Below are positions 22,449-34,666 of a DNA stretch of 64,000 nt, piece after piece. The position numbers were made by a program, and so were the translations under genes. The notes under the pieces are model-generated. The model did no database searches. It worked only from the letters and a program-made list of their open reading frames with translations, and had not been told where the DNA came from. How positions within the stretch are numbered: the stretch's first letter is position 1; the number at the start of each line of letters is the position of its first letter. This DNA comes from Straminergon stramineum (taxonomy: Eukaryota > Streptophyta > Bryopsida > Hypnales > Calliergonaceae). The stretch spans positions 21,457,001 through 21,521,000 of the forward strand of contig OY987265.1 in assembly GCA_963920665.1 (NCBI GenBank), in the 5' to 3' direction.

Positions 22449-24060
22449 GCTTCCGATGACGGAAGTCCTGTTGACATTCAAGGTTCAGTTGAAGGTTTAG
22501 GTTTTTTCTAGAAGTGTCAGTGTTTTGAAACCTGTTTCAGCTGGAGTGCAGGAGAGTTCTACAGTGATGATACTTCTATCAGAAGTTTGTGGTGCATCTC
22601 TTTGAGAAATCCACTTTCTGAAGGATGATCGAACGACCCAACACGATTGTTTAGGTGATGTCAGTGTCTCTGAATTTTACGTTGCGACAGAAGCTTGCAG
22701 TTTAGTGCAATGGGCAAATTGTTTGTTTGCACGTTTTAGTAGACTTCATGTTTTGTCTACTTGATGTAGTTCTTTGCCAAGCCATGTTATTGAAATGAAT
22801 TTGTTTATGGCTCAATGAAGACTAGAAAATGCAACATTCTGAATTCAGTATTTTGACCTGTTTTGTTACGTAACCTTCTGCATGAAGTGCTTTGGCTATA
22901 GCTTCCAGTGACTCTCATTCTCTGCAATGCAAAAATCTATTAGCTGGTGAAATGAACTGCTGCTGAGTCCCTAGATAAGTTCTGGATTATTTCTCCCAAG
23001 TCTAAACGTTTGCCTTCTGTCAAAAAGCACTAACGTAGCTGCGAAACCTTGGAGTCGTTTAATGATGTAATTTTCTTCACAATGGTCTTGGAGATGGAGC
23101 AAATCTATTACTCAGGCACTAATTGCAGTACTTGGAAGCCTACGGTGACTTCAACGCTATTGGAAAATTCAAAGTTGCAAAAGCAACAAATTGAAATGCC
23201 ATGCCATCTTGTACCAAATGACTACATTCCCAAGGCAATAGAATGAAACCATCGGACTGATTTTAGCAGCTTAACCAGCTTTAGATGCCAATTACTCTTT
23301 CCTCTGAATCTGACTGGAGGTAGAAGGTTGACTCTCCGAAGCAACTGAAGTTCATACTAATACAAACTTAGTCGCTAATCTGATTTAAGCTTGGATTCTC
23401 TTACAGGAGGTTTAAATTTCCACGGCGACAGGTAGAACCTGGTGGTAGGGTAACACAACCTCAGCTCTTCAATGATACAGACCAGACACACATTCTACAT
23501 GTGATAATCTAGAGTTTTTTGACATAGTTCTTACCGAGTAGTTATTTGGGGTTGATTGAAACAAAGGATGAAAAGGTGTAGAAGATAGTATTCAAGTAAT
23601 TGTCATGTCATCTAAGGAGTCTAAAAAAACATGAAAAAAGGGTTCTCTATCTTCCTTCTTATTTTACTTACTCAAACAAACAAATTTTTCTTGTACCTCA
23701 ATTACTTATATTTTTTCTCTCTTACTAGCTCTTCAATCTCAAGCAACTAAGGTGAAATTTCCCTTTTATCGTCTCTTATAGTTTTAAGTGAAAGAAATTG
23801 ACAAAGTTACAAAAGAGGTAGTACAAAGAAAAGTTTTGAAGTTAGTAAAAAGTAACAAGATCAGGATTTGTCCATTAAAATCCAACTAAGCCGTAAACTA
23901 TTAGTACTCTAAGATTTTGTACATACTATGCCTTTGATGATATCACTTACTAAATGTTCGACATGCTTTTCTTTACGAATATTTTACTTTTTATTCTCTT
24001 TTCATAGAAAGATGGAGATTCTTTACAAAAACATTTCTCACGATTGATTGATGCGGTGCC
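22449..24060 (+). repeat. 3' flank of family pseudogene B
   Basis: Aligned with 12331-13870 and 38507-40030. No gene is present; the ORF at 23049-23246 is partly shared with 38992-39210 but has no protein-like constraint. The stretch leads directly into the VHA-c copy. Confidence 0.55.
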
Positions 24061-24107
24061 GCCTTAAGTCTCGTATTAAGTGTTGATGTCTGGAACAGCG
24101 ATGTATC

Positions 24108-25316
24108 ATGTCAACTTCCGCAGTGTTTAATGGCGATGAGGGCGCGCGCTCCCTTCTTTGGCTTCATCGGAGTCGCTGCTGCCCTCGTCTTCTCCTGTAT
24201 GGATCGACGAAAACTCATTCCCTTCTAATATGTTTTCATGTCTAATAGCTGGATGTACAGATTGATTTTGAGGCGACTTTGCGGTTGATTTCAGGATACG
24301 ATGATTTGTGCGTACGCAACTTGATTGCTGTGGTGATCAAGCTTGTTATCGGGCAATGTAAGGCAGTTTGTTGTGTCTAGAAAGAAAGATGTTTCAAAAT
24401 TCGAAGTGGCCAAGAGCAGGAAATTGTGGTTCTGATACTCATCATTTCGGAATCTTGTCTTTGGTATTTAGAATTTGCTACGAGTCAGTATGATGTAGTT
24501 TCGACATTTTTGATTTGTTCCTTCTAGGCGTTTCATGGCTCTATATTATCAGCCATTGGTCCGCTATCCAATTCACAGATCTGGATGTGTCTCTTTCGTG
24601 ATTCCCGATCTAAATCCAGCTTGAAAATGAAGTGTCATCCGAATTAACCTTAGCATGGCATGTCAGGATTGTTGGCTCCGTTTTCTATATATTACTCGCT
24701 GAGACTTTCTTGTTTATTTTTCTTGCGTCTTCAGAATCTCTTGTTTGTGCTAATGTTCTGAGTGAAGTACTCAGTCGATTGGAGTTTGAATGTGACTTTA
24801 TTTTATGCGAAACGTTATTGTTTAGGTAATATTTGAGTCCTTTTCAGAAGTTTGGTCAGTGGTAGCATAATTATCTACCTCCTTTTGTTTCGTTCCTTCT
24901 TTTTGTTCTGCCATTCTAATTTTGGATTGTCAAATGAAAACGTAGCAGTGTGGAAATCTGTTGGATGGGTGACCCATTAAGCTTGAAGATTCCTAGAGAT
25001 TGACAAGAATGTTGTTAATTGCTGAGACAGGCATGGGAGCTGCGTATGAGACAGCCAAGAGTGGAGTGGGAGAGGCATCCATGGGCGTCATGCGGCCCGA
25101 GCTGGTGATGAAGTCCATCGTGCCAGTGGTCATGGCAGGAGTGTTGGGTATCTACGGACTGATTATCGCTGTGATCTTCAGCACTGGAGTCAACCCAACG
25201 TCGAAGCCCTACTACGTGTTTGACGGCTACGCGCATCTTTCGTCTGGTTTGTCTTGCGGTTTGGCTGGTCTATCTGCAGGCATGGCCATTGGCATTGTCG
25301 GCTATACAGGTTTCAG
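24108..25316 (+). pseudogene. Truncated VHA-c pseudogene (unit B)
   Basis: This is a V-ATPase proteolipid subunit c copy. Exon 1 (24108-24196) keeps the start and the first residues, but four extra bases after the codons for NGDE shift the frame. Exon 2 (25031-25316) is nearly intact, encoding the MGAAY start, the loop and TM2-TM3, but with changes such as GAD to GYT near its end. Exon 3, which carries the essential proton-binding Glu, is absent: similarity to the other copies stops about 35 bp into intron 2 (near 25350). Exon borders match the intact copy at 43098 (donor gtatgg, acceptor acag). It cannot make a working subunit. Confidence 0.85.
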
Positions 25317-25350
25317 GTACCAATTCAGCCTCTGCTGTGTAGCTAGCTAA

Positions 25351-28009
25351 ATTTTTCTAGCAAATTTTGGCAGGAATCTTATCGGGTTCGGGCACTAGTT
25401 CTGTAAACACTGAGAAAATTGTTTGGGAAAATGGATAGAATTGCCAAATCCTTCTCAAGGATTTTCTAGATTCACAATTGTATGGATGAAAGCTACTAGT
25501 AATTGATAATTTTGTGGATGAATGTACACATGTGGATGATTCTAAGCATTTTTTCTTTCCTTGCATATATTTTGGGGGGAATCTCACTCTACCAACCAAA
25601 AAACTAAAAAGAATTCATGGCTTACCAAGCAACTAAAGGATAAAAATGTGTATACTATAAATACTTATACCAAATGAGGTCTATGTGGCATGAAGAAACC
25701 ATTGTCAATTTGTCACATATACCATTATTGTTGTTTGATTGGTTTCCTAGAGATATTACAATAAGATCACAAAGATTGATGGTAATACAAATGACCTTCT
25801 ATATTTGTTACCTCAATAAACAATTAAATCTCATACAAATTACAAAATTTCAACCCCTTTTAGATCCTCAAAGAGAATTTTAGGTATTCCCTTTGTCCCT
25901 CTAAAAATGTCCAAAAACATTCCCTATTAGGGATTAACTATATATTTTAGTCTTTGTGCCAATGATACACACATTCAAGAATTGGTAACTCATCCCCTAG
26001 ATCTATGTAAAATCTCCAATTTAGGCACCATTGCTTAGGCCATCCAAATCCATATAGAAAGTAACTATCATATTTGAGCATTGCTGGTGAATGTTGCTAG
26101 TTTGTCATTCCTAATGATTTAAAGGTTGGTGGCAATAATGGGATTCTAGAAATATTTGCTCCCAACCTAATATCTACAAAAAAGAAACTTGGCCCCCTTT
26201 ACGAACAAATCTTCATAGCACCTAAGTGGTCACTAAATCCATCATCATGATCAACATGACTGTGTAAGGAAGCAACAAGTACAAGGTGCCTCACATGGGC
26301 AAGGCCAAGCTTGCTAGGAGAGGAATGCTTTTTGATTGTTTGCCATTGTTACTCCTGTGAGGTCATTCAATGCGGCCAACATGTACTCAATGGTCAAAAT
26401 CAGTAAATGAAGTTTTTTAGTGGAATATGAATTGTGCCTCATTTGGAGGTTTTAAGAGAGACAAAGAGAATATTAAACATTTCTAATTCTTTAGAACATC
26501 CTTTATAAATACACCTCACTATATGTTACAATAGCCCAAATGTTGATAAGTTAGATATATATTATTCTTTTGATGATGTAGTTATATTAGAGAGGGTTTA
26601 CCTAGATTGAAACATGAAACTTTGGTTAGTGGTGGTAGGGGCATTATTGAAAATATAATACAATACAATAAATATTATTATTCCAACTTACTTTTTGTGT
26701 ATGTTTGTGTGTTTGCAATGTCTCTTCTTTTGTTGGTGTTGAGAGAATTTTTATTTTTATTTTTATTTTTCAAATTGATGTCTCTTCTTTGCAACACAAT
26801 CATGGATGGTTATAGGCAACAATGTGAAGTCCTAGTTGCATGTTATAATGCTTTATGTATGTATTAGTTCTAATGTTGTATATAAAATAGGAGTCTCTAA
26901 ATCCACTTGGGCTTTTAGAATCACTCCTATTTTAGCTCTCAAATAGAGACGAGATGGTCCTTAAATTGACCTCTATAGTCATTTGAATGGATAGAGAATT
27001 TTTTTTTAATTGTGAGAGACAATCATTGTCCTTGCTTTCCCCATTTCTCTTTACAAGTTGCAAATGAACAATTCAAGGAAGACCTAGGGTCATTGTAAGT
27101 AGGTTTTTATTTCACAATTAAAATAATTACCTATAGGTAGAGTTTGAACTCTAGGAAATAAACTACTTCTAATCGGAATCTAAAATTCACCTAAAAGATC
27201 CAATTGCAAGATTTCTAAAGTACAAATCTCATAAATCATATCAATAAACCATTGTTTTAGGACCACTTATCATCAATTCAATTGGATATAGCCTTCTAAC
27301 TTTGGCTCCAATTGTGCTTTATTCCATTGATCTATCACCCTCAATATACTTTTAAACTCAATGGATCTCCTCTTTAATTCTAAGCAACAATTCTAAGCAT
27401 AGTCTTTTTTGATTGATGTCTCTAATAGCATATTCAATACATTTCTCAATTCTTCCAATTACACTACTTTCTATAATTATTCCAATTACAATCTTATGTC
27501 TCTCAAATTAAATTCCTATTGCTTCACTAATACTCTCCTAAGTTATTTGATCTCACAGCACTCCAGTGCACAATTCTCATTGATTTGAACCTTACGGTAA
27601 TTCTCTCATTTGATTTCCTACAAAACAAATTCACTCCAATCGTTACACTCTTATTTCTTAATTCATTTACACAAACACTTCCAATTTCTCATCACCACAT
27701 TAACTCAATCAATCTCCTCCATCAGTATTTCACATTCACTTGTACACAACAAAACACTTACACATAACACAATTTATTTTCCCATCAATACTCATTCATA
27801 GGAATAATCCAACTCCAATTGCTTGCACACAATCCATTTACACATTGCACCAACTAACAATTGCAAACATGCCTTTATATTCATCAAGATCAACAAACAA
27901 TTACAAAACAAACACAATTGTTTTACTTCTAGTAATTGGAAAGTGAGTCCTTGTTTCACTGAGGTCAATTGAAAAACACAATTGGAATTCACTTGCCTAT
28001 AAGCCTAAG
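25351..28009. other. AT-rich intergenic DNA, no gene seen
   Basis: No supported gene. A fragment around 26790-26880 ('gcaacacaatcatggatggttata') resembles the repeat module at 930 and 19630. The stretch 27360-27950 is unusually rich in C and T on this strand. The retrotransposon target site is at its right end. Confidence 0.4.
28005..28009. repeat. Target-site duplication, left (CTAAG)
   Basis: The five bases 'ctaag' precede the 5' LTR and recur immediately after the 3' LTR at 35791-35795, the 5-bp duplication usual for Ty3/gypsy insertions. Confidence 0.9.
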
Positions 28010-29133
28010 TGTCACGACCCTCATCACAAGGCGTGCCCGTGCCACCTTGGTGAGCAAGGGGGACATTGGGGGTGACTCCCCAAGCCTTGCAAGAGATGAG
28101 GTGAGGGGGACTAGGAGTCCCGAGCGATCAGAGCGATGTAGCGCTCTGATCCGGACGAATTTGGGGGCGTGTGATACATGCTTGGAAAGGTCTTGAGAAG
28201 ACGCTTCCAGCCGTCCAAAGAACGCGTGATTTGGACTTGCGAGTCAAAAGTTATGGGCGTTCAAAGTTCGGGGTGTCCCGGTCGCGCCGGGAGTGCCCTG
28301 GCCGCGCCGGGAGTGTCCCGGCCGCGGCGGGAGTGTCCCGAATCTTTGGAGGGCGATATCTTTGCGAGTACTTGTCCGAATGGAGCAAGTGAGTAGTCCA
28401 TCGGCATCTACGCGTCGCGTAGATGTCGAAAATGGGGTCGCATGTGCGATTTGGATCCCGGACCGCAAAGTTATGCCGGGTGGAAGTTCGGGAGTCCCAA
28501 AGTAGTGCGAATCGGGAGAAATGGGTGGTCTTCCAAGATGGGGTGCATCTTGGGGGTTCCCGGTGACCTCTAGTATGGGGGGGGCTGCCGAATCCCGCAG
28601 AGAGTACTATGAGGAGGGGTGGTCTCCCTCCTCACTCCCGGATGGTGCCATGGTGAGCCTAAGTGGCCCCGGGTGGTGAGGTTAGTGTTGGAGCCTCACC
28701 ACCACTTGTGTGTTACCATGGAGTGCTTGTGCACTCCTTGATACCGGTTGGGTGGTGTCCCACTCCACACTAGGCCATGGTGTGAGTCCCGTTTGGTGAG
28801 TCCCGATTAGTGAGTCCCGAAATGAGTTGGGTTGGGCCTAGTGGGGAGTTGGGTCCCATTCAAGGGCGGTTAGCACCGGTGGGAGTAGTGCCTCACCGAG
28901 TGCTTGGACATCAATGGAAGTTCCGCCCCATGTCATCAAATGACATGCCCGGTGTCTTGTGGGAGTTGAGTATTGGAAGGAAAGGATTGGGAGTCACGGA
29001 GGAATGGGGAACCCCGTGACTTGAGTTGGAACCTAACATTGTGGGTGCGTGGCATGTGCAGTGTTAGGAGAGCGTGAACCTTAGTGGCACTAAGGTGTTA
29101 AGTGTTTGGTAAGTGTTACTAAGGGGCGCGACA
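28010..29133 (+). repeat. 5' LTR
   Basis: 1124 bp, TGTCACGACCC...GCGACA. It holds a short tandem GC-rich repeat (28273-28340), an 18-base palindrome (atctacgcg/cgcgtagat near 28407) and a triplet of 'gagtcccg' motifs (28793-28818). The LTR is much more GC-rich than the surrounding DNA. U3/R/U5 limits are not determined. Confidence 0.95.
28273..28340 (+). repeat. 3.4 copies of a 20-bp GC-rich repeat in the LTR
   Basis: The units start at 28273, 28293, 28313 and 28333 and share the pattern gtgtcccgg(c/t)cgcgccggga. The same array is in the 3' LTR at 34930-34997. By position in U3 it could be an enhancer array; that is inference. Confidence 0.85.
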
Positions 29134-29135
29134 CT

Positions 29136-29147
29136 TGGTATCAGAGC
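29136..29147 (+). other. Primer-binding site (initiator-Met tRNA type)
   Basis: TGGTATCAGAGC lies two bases after the LTR end. This is the standard plant retrotransposon primer site complementary to the 3' end of initiator methionine tRNA. Confidence 0.93.
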
Positions 29148-29179
29148 AGGGCTACGTAGTGCGACGGAGTTTGGAAGGC

Positions 29180-32100
29180 ATGGCTAGAAAGGGTACCAAA
29201 GTTGGGGAAGTTGAGCCTTCTGAACAGGGTCGACGGACACGTAGTCAAGGTCAAGAGCATGGAGAAGCCTCAGAAACACAAGGTGAAAGGGTGCACTCTT
29301 CGGAGGAAGGAGTGAACCCCATAGCGAAGCAAGAAGGGCTAGCTATGAAACATAGTGGGAACCAAGAAGCTAGTGAAGACAATCGGGATACTGCCTCTAG
29401 TCCTTTGAGGGCACCACGAAGTCGGAAAAGGAAGTCACGTGATGTAATGTTTGAGGAACTTGTCAAAACTCTTCGGGACATGCAAGGGGAAATTAGAGAG
29501 CTAAAAGAGAAGAGCTCAAGCTCTTCATCTCACAAGTTGTGCAAGACCAACATGCCCTCTTCTTTCACGGGGATGGGCAAGGCTCATAAGGTTAAGGACT
29601 TTCTTGTGGAGATGGAGATGTACTTCGAAGCTCAACGTGCATTTGAAGAGGACAAGATCACTATTGCGGTGACTTTCTTGAAAGATCATGCCTTAACGTG
29701 GTGGACCCAATACAAAGAGGAAAATGGAGAGGTGGTGGAGAACCTTGATTGGGCTAGTTTCAAGGAACTACTAGGTAACCGGTTCACACCGGAGTACCAA
29801 GACCTTCGTGATGGGATGGCATTAGTGCGGTTGAAGCAAACCGGCACTTTGAGGGGGTATGTGCGGGAGTTCAACGCACAACTAAGTGTACTCCCAAAGT
29901 TAGATGAATTGGCGAAGAAGATCATTTTCTTCAATGGACTCCAAAGTTGGGCGGAACGAGCATTGTTTCGAATGCCAAGGTTGCCAGAATCATGTGCTGA
30001 GTTATTGAAGCTTGCGGAGAGGATTGGGGACGATGAAGGTCCCAACAAGAGGTCCAAAGATGGGGCCTCAACACATGAATCTACCAAGGCACATTCGAAG
30101 CACCAACTAAGGAAACGTGTTTGGCAAAAGCGGAAGCATGGGCAAGATGGAGGACAACCAAGTGGGAATAAAGGGGGTTCTACTAAAGGAAAAGCGGAAG
30201 GTGACAACAAGCCAAAGGGGGATGGAAGTCAAATGACTTGCTTCAATTGTGGTGAGAAGGGCCACATGGCAAAGGGTTGCACCAAACCGCGGGTGAGTAC
30301 TCAAAGCATGCGCACCCACTTGACAAAACACTTGCTTCATGGGGGCTTTGTGGCTAAGGCAAGTAGAACCAAAATAAAACCAAGGTTGTTATTTCTCCAA
30401 GGGACCATTGGCCAACGTGATGTTTCATTTTTGTTGGATACAGGGGCAACCCACTCGTTTATAAGTCCAAGAGTGGTGGAGGAGTTGGGCTTGCAAAAAA
30501 CTAAGGCAAGCAAGCCCATCAATGTGAGGTTTGCCAAGGGTAAGCCTCACCAAACAAGCCACATTGTGACGGATGTGGAGGTGAAGTGTGGAGAATTTTC
30601 TTTTGTGGAAGACTTCACCGTATGTGACATGGATGGAGTGGACTTCATCCTAGGAAATACCTTTTTGGATACATATGAGGTAGACATACGGCGGCGACCA
30701 AAGGTGAAGGTCGTCGCTAATGCGGATGGTAGGGAAATAGAGTTGGAAATAACTAGGACTCCTTCATTATTGGGGAGTCGAATCCTACTAGCTAGCATTG
30801 AGGACCTAGAGGAGAATAGGTTTTTGATTGTGATGCGGGCGGACTCACATGGAGGAGTTAGCCATGGAGGTGCTAAGGGGAAGCAACCTCCAAAATGTGT
30901 TGGTGATGTAATCCGAAAGTTTGTGGATGTACTTACTCAAGAGTTGCCCGATGAGCTACCACCAAAGAGAGAAGTGGATCATAAGATTGAGGTGGTGCCG
31001 GGGTCGGAGCCACCGTCCAAGGCACCATATAGATTGAACCAAAGGGAGTTGGAAGAGTTGAAGAAACAACTCAAGGAGCTTTTGGCAAAGGGGTATATTC
31101 GCCAAAGCAAGTCACCTTATGGAGCACCGGTCTTGTTTGTGGACAAGAAAGATGGGAAACTCCGCATGTGTGTGGATTACCGGGCTCTCAATAAGGTGAC
31201 CATCAAGAACAACTATCCTTTGCCTCGAATTGATGATCTCTTTGATCGGTTGGCGGGGGCTAAGTACTATAGCCGCATTGACTTGAAATCGGGTTACTAC
31301 CAAATTCGCATTGCGGAGGGTGACGTTGAGAAAACGGCTTGTAGGACAAGATATGGGTCCTATGAGTTTTTGGTCATGCCATTTGGATTGTGCAATGGAC
31401 CTTCGACTTTTACCACACTCATGAATATGATATTTCATGAGGAGCTTGATGAGTTTGTCATTGTATACATTGATGACATTTTGGTGTTTTCTAAGACGGC
31501 GGAGGAGCATGCTAGGCATCTTGAGGTGGTGCTTCAAAAACTAAGGGATAACAAGTTGTATGCAAATGGGGAGAAAAGTGAGTTTGGTTTGATGGAAATG
31601 GAGTTCTTGGGACACATTATGACGGGGTCGGGAATCAAGCCGGACAACAAAAAGGTAGAGGCAATTCAAAAGTGGAAAAGGCCCACAACCCAAAAGGGAG
31701 TTAGATCCTTTCTTGGGTTGGCCAATTATTATAGACGGTTCATTCGTGACTTTTCCAAAATTGCCAAGCCTATGTCCGACTTATTGAAGAAAAACCTGGC
31801 CATAGTGTGGACGGATGATTGTGAGAGATCATTTGAAGAACTCAAACAAAAGCTTTCTTCTCCACCAGTATTGAAGTTTCCCGAGTTTGAGAAACCTTTT
31901 GAGGTGCACACCGATGCAAGCGACTTTGCCATTGGGGGAGTGCTCATGCAAGATGGGCGGCCTATTGCGTTTGAGAGCAAAAAGCTTGATGGAACTCAAA
32001 CCAAGTGGCCAACGCATGAGAAGGAAATGTTTGCCGTGGTGCATTGTTTGAAGACATGGCAACATTACCTTGGTCTTCATAAGACCAAGGTATACACCGA

Positions 32101-33778
32101 TAATGTATCTTTGAAGTACTTTGAGAACCAAGCTCGGGTGTCACCGAAGCAATTGAGGTGGTATGATACCTTGGCACTTATGAATGTGGAGTTGATCCAC
32201 AAGCCGGGGCGTGAGAATGTAGTGCCGGATGCACTAAGTCGGAAGGAGGAGCATAGGCCAAGTACCACCCAAATTTTGCGCATGATGTATGCGGGTGAAG
32301 GGGACTTGGCTAGGAAGATAAGGGAGGCGTATATGAAGGACCCGGAAGCTCAAAAGTTTTTGAGTGACTTGCGAAGTGGTAAGAAAGTGAAAGGAATCCG
32401 GTTGCATGAAGGCTTGATCAAGTTCAAACAAACTAGGGTGTATGTTCCAAGTGGCAAGTTGAGGTTAACCGTGTTGAAAGAGGAACATGATAACCCTTTG
32501 GCCGGACATAGGGGGGAGAAATCCACCATATGTTCGGTTAGCAAGAGGTTTTATTGGCCGGGGATGAAGGAAGACATTACCCATTATGTGAAGACTTGTG
32601 TCATTTGCCAAGGCAACCGGGCATCTTATCAAAAGCAAGCGGGATTGTTACGACCTTTGCCTATTCCAAGTGGGCCATGGGAATGTATTTCCATGGACTT
32701 CATCACAAGCCTTCCGATGTCACGAGGGTATGATGCGATCTTTGTGGTGGTAGATCGCTTTAGCAAGTTGGCACTCATGGAGCCAACTCGGGGGACGGCG
32801 ACCGCATTGGAGACCGCGGTCTTGTTCCTCAACATGTGGTGGCGACATCACGGATTGCCAAGGGTGATTGTTTCAGATAGAGACCCTAAGTTTACAAGTG
32901 CATTTTGGAGGCACTTGTTTCGTAAGATGAAGACTAAACTTGCGTTTAGCACGGCGTTTCATCCTCAAACCGATGGACAAACGGAGAGGGTGAATGGGGT
33001 TCTCAATCAATACCTAAGGAATTACGTGAGTGCAGACCAAAGTGATTGGACGGAGTACTTGGTTTTGGCAGAGTTTAGTTACAACAAAGCTAAGCATGCG
33101 GCGACTGGGGAATCACCGTTCAAAGTGGCCTATGGAGTGGAGCCACTTATGCCTACCGACTTAGCCTTGGAGCAAGCACAAGTGGAGCCGTTGCCAAACC
33201 AAGATGCAGAAGACTTGATTGCCAAAAGGGAGCAAATGCTCGAAAAGACCAAGGTATGGTTAGCCAAAGCACAAAAGAGGTATGTGGACCAAGTGAACAA
33301 AGGGCGACGCCATGTTGAGTATGAGGAGGGCAAAAAGGTTTGGTTGAATGTGAAGAACTTCACCTTACCGGAGGGCCTAACTCCCAAATTCATGGCAAAG
33401 TATGCGGGTCCGTTTGTCATTGAAAAGCGCTTGTTTGAAGATGTCTATAAGTTAACATTACCACCGGAGATCAAGGTGCATCCAACTTTTCATGTTTCAT
33501 TGCTCAAGCCATATTATGAAGATACCTTGAGGCCGGAGCGCAAGCAAGTGTTGCGGCCTCCACCGGAGTTGGTTGGTGACCACCTTGAATATGAGGTGGA
33601 AGGGATCTTGAAAAGTAGAAACACCAAGAGGAAAGGTAAAGAGTACTTGGTGAAATGGCGGGGGTATCATGAGAAGGAAGCAACTTGGGTAGAGGCCAAA
33701 CATATGGTCAATGCCAAGGAGGTAGTGGACTTGTATGAAGCTCAAAGGCAAGGCAACAAACGAGGACGGATGCGTTGA
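29180..33778 (+). CDS. Gag-Pol polyprotein of the chromovirus
   Basis: This is a single 1532-residue frame. In order: a Gag capsid region (about residues 130-310), a CCHC zinc knuckle (354-367, [14 protein letters not shown]), an aspartic protease with DTGA (420-423), reverse transcriptase with YIDD (763-766), RNase H with the TDAS motif (Asp at about 912), an HHCC zinc finger and DDE integrase core (about 1108-1310, with SDRDPKF and TDGQTER), and a chromodomain (about 1470-1520, with YLVKWRGY). ATG 29180 is the first Met in frame downstream of the primer site. The frame is open upstream to 29135 but without an ATG. All catalytic motifs look intact, so it may be active. Gag and Pol are in the same frame without a shift. 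Confidence 0.95.
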   Translation: MARKGTKVGEVEPSEQGRRTRSQGQEHGEASETQGERVHSSEEGVNPIAKQEGLAMKHSGNQEASEDNRDTASSPLRAPRSRKRKSRDVMFEELVKTLRDMQGEIRELKEKSSSSSSHKLCKTNMPSSFTGMGKAHKVKDFLVEMEMYFEAQRAFEEDKITIAVTFLKDHALTWWTQYKEENGEVVENLDWASFKELLGNRFTPEYQDLRDGMALVRLKQTGTLRGYVREFNAQLSVLPKLDELAKKIIFFNGLQSWAERALFRMPRLPESCAELLKLAERIGDDEGPNKRSKDGASTHESTKAHSKHQLRKRVWQKRKHGQDGGQPSGNKGGSTKGKAEGDNKPKGDGSQMTCFNCGEKGHMAKGCTKPRVSTQSMRTHLTKHLLHGGFVAKASRTKIKPRLLFLQGTIGQRDVSFLLDTGATHSFISPRVVEELGLQKTKASKPINVRFAKGKPHQTSHIVTDVEVKCGEFSFVEDFTVCDMDGVDFILGNTFLDTYEVDIRRRPKVKVVANADGREIELEITRTPSLLGSRILLASIEDLEENRFLIVMRADSHGGVSHGGAKGKQPPKCVGDVIRKFVDVLTQELPDELPPKREVDHKIEVVPGSEPPSKAPYRLNQRELEELKKQLKELLAKGYIRQSKSPYGAPVLFVDKKDGKLRMCVDYRALNKVTIKNNYPLPRIDDLFDRLAGAKYYSRIDLKSGYYQIRIAEGDVEKTACRTRYGSYEFLVMPFGLCNGPSTFTTLMNMIFHEELDEFVIVYIDDILVFSKTAEEHARHLEVVLQKLRDNKLYANGEKSEFGLMEMEFLGHIMTGSGIKPDNKKVEAIQKWKRPTTQKGVRSFLGLANYYRRFIRDFSKIAKPMSDLLKKNLAIVWTDDCERSFEELKQKLSSPPVLKFPEFEKPFEVHTDASDFAIGGVLMQDGRPIAFESKKLDGTQTKWPTHEKEMFAVVHCLKTWQHYLGLHKTKVYTDNVSLKYFENQARVSPKQLRWYDTLALMNVELIHKPGRENVVPDALSRKEEHRPSTTQILRMMYAGEGDLARKIREAYMKDPEAQKFLSDLRSGKKVKGIRLHEGLIKFKQTRVYVPSGKLRLTVLKEEHDNPLAGHRGEKSTICSVSKRFYWPGMKEDITHYVKTCVICQGNRASYQKQAGLLRPLPIPSGPWECISMDFITSLPMSRGYDAIFVVVDRFSKLALMEPTRGTATALETAVLFLNMWWRHHGLPRVIVSDRDPKFTSAFWRHLFRKMKTKLAFSTAFHPQTDGQTERVNGVLNQYLRNYVSADQSDWTEYLVLAEFSYNKAKHAATGESPFKVAYGVEPLMPTDLALEQAQVEPLPNQDAEDLIAKREQMLEKTKVWLAKAQKRYVDQVNKGRRHVEYEEGKKVWLNVKNFTLPEGLTPKFMAKYAGPFVIEKRLFEDVYKLTLPPEIKVHPTFHVSLLKPYYEDTLRPERKQVLRPPPELVGDHLEYEVEGILKSRNTKRKGKEYLVKWRGYHEKEATWVEAKHMVNAKEVVDLYEAQRQGNKRGRMR

Positions 33779-34666
33779 TGAGGACATCAACCTTTGTTGG
33801 TGGGGGTGAAACACCACACTTGGGTAGACTTTGCATAGTGCTTGGTTAGGAAGTTGTGCTAGGCACACTTTGTAATACTTGGTTGGCAATAAAGTTGCTT
33901 GAGGTTGTAAGTGCATTTCGGAATTGTGTGGCTTAAAAATGTGAGATGAGTCCTAGTCTCTTCATTAGAGGTAAGTTGGGTAGATGAGGATTGAAGTGAT
34001 ATGCGAAGCCAACTTTTGGAATGCTGCCAATTAGGGGCCTTGGCTTGGGGGTTGTGAATGGGTGATTCCACATAAGTCCCAAGCCTTGGACTTGCCCGGG
34101 CGGGGGCAAGGTAGTGGCACGGGCTTATAAAAGTGCCTTTGCGAGTTGTCCATCGATAACGCATAGCTTGATCAACTATGTCTTTAGAGTGAAGCAAAGA
34201 CAAGTCGGGCGGGACTTGACACTATCCTGAGGCGGGCAAAGTTCATCACTTAATGGCAGAAATGTTAGAAAGGGGTCTTGGAGTTGCGTCCAAGTGGAAG
34301 TTGGTTAGCCTTGAAATCATCCTAAGTCAAGTGAGAAATGTGATAGGCTAGTTGGGCCTAGCTTGGAACTAAGGTTTGGGAAAGTTCCTTTGAGCCAATT
34401 AAGTTCGAGAGAGTCTCAAGGTAGGTAGGTCTAAGTAGATTAGGTCCTCTTTTGAGAAAGGCTAGGGTGCCTTGGACCTAAGACCTATCTAATGACACCT
34501 TTGAGGACTTAGCCATTTAGACCAAGTAAGGGGACTTGGTGCATTGTGGGGCTAGCTACCCGGGAACACAATGCAAGTGTTAAGGAGGTGGGCTACCTTA
34601 GAAACTTAACACTACCGGCATGAAGTAATGTCGATGAGGGCATCGACGCTATTTGGTGGGGGTGAG
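33779..34666 (+). other. Non-coding 3' region of the chromovirus, with two polypurine-tract-like copies
   Basis: About 890 bp without a significant ORF. The bases before the 3' LTR (atttggtgggggtgag, ending 34666) form the polypurine tract. A diverged copy of the same context lies just after the stop codon at about 33777-33812 ('gatgaggacatcaacc', 'ttggtgggggtgaaa'), beside 'gatgagggcatcgacg' at 34632. Confidence 0.75.

Noticed and set aside
28171..28505. Overlapping GC-rich ORFs inside the LTRs
   Set aside because: They occur in several frames at once, are identical in both LTRs, and contain the tandem DNA repeat; composition explains them.
29135..29179. Start of the retrotransposon polyprotein at 29135
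   Set aside because: There is no ATG there and it overlaps the primer-binding site; the first in-frame ATG is 29180.
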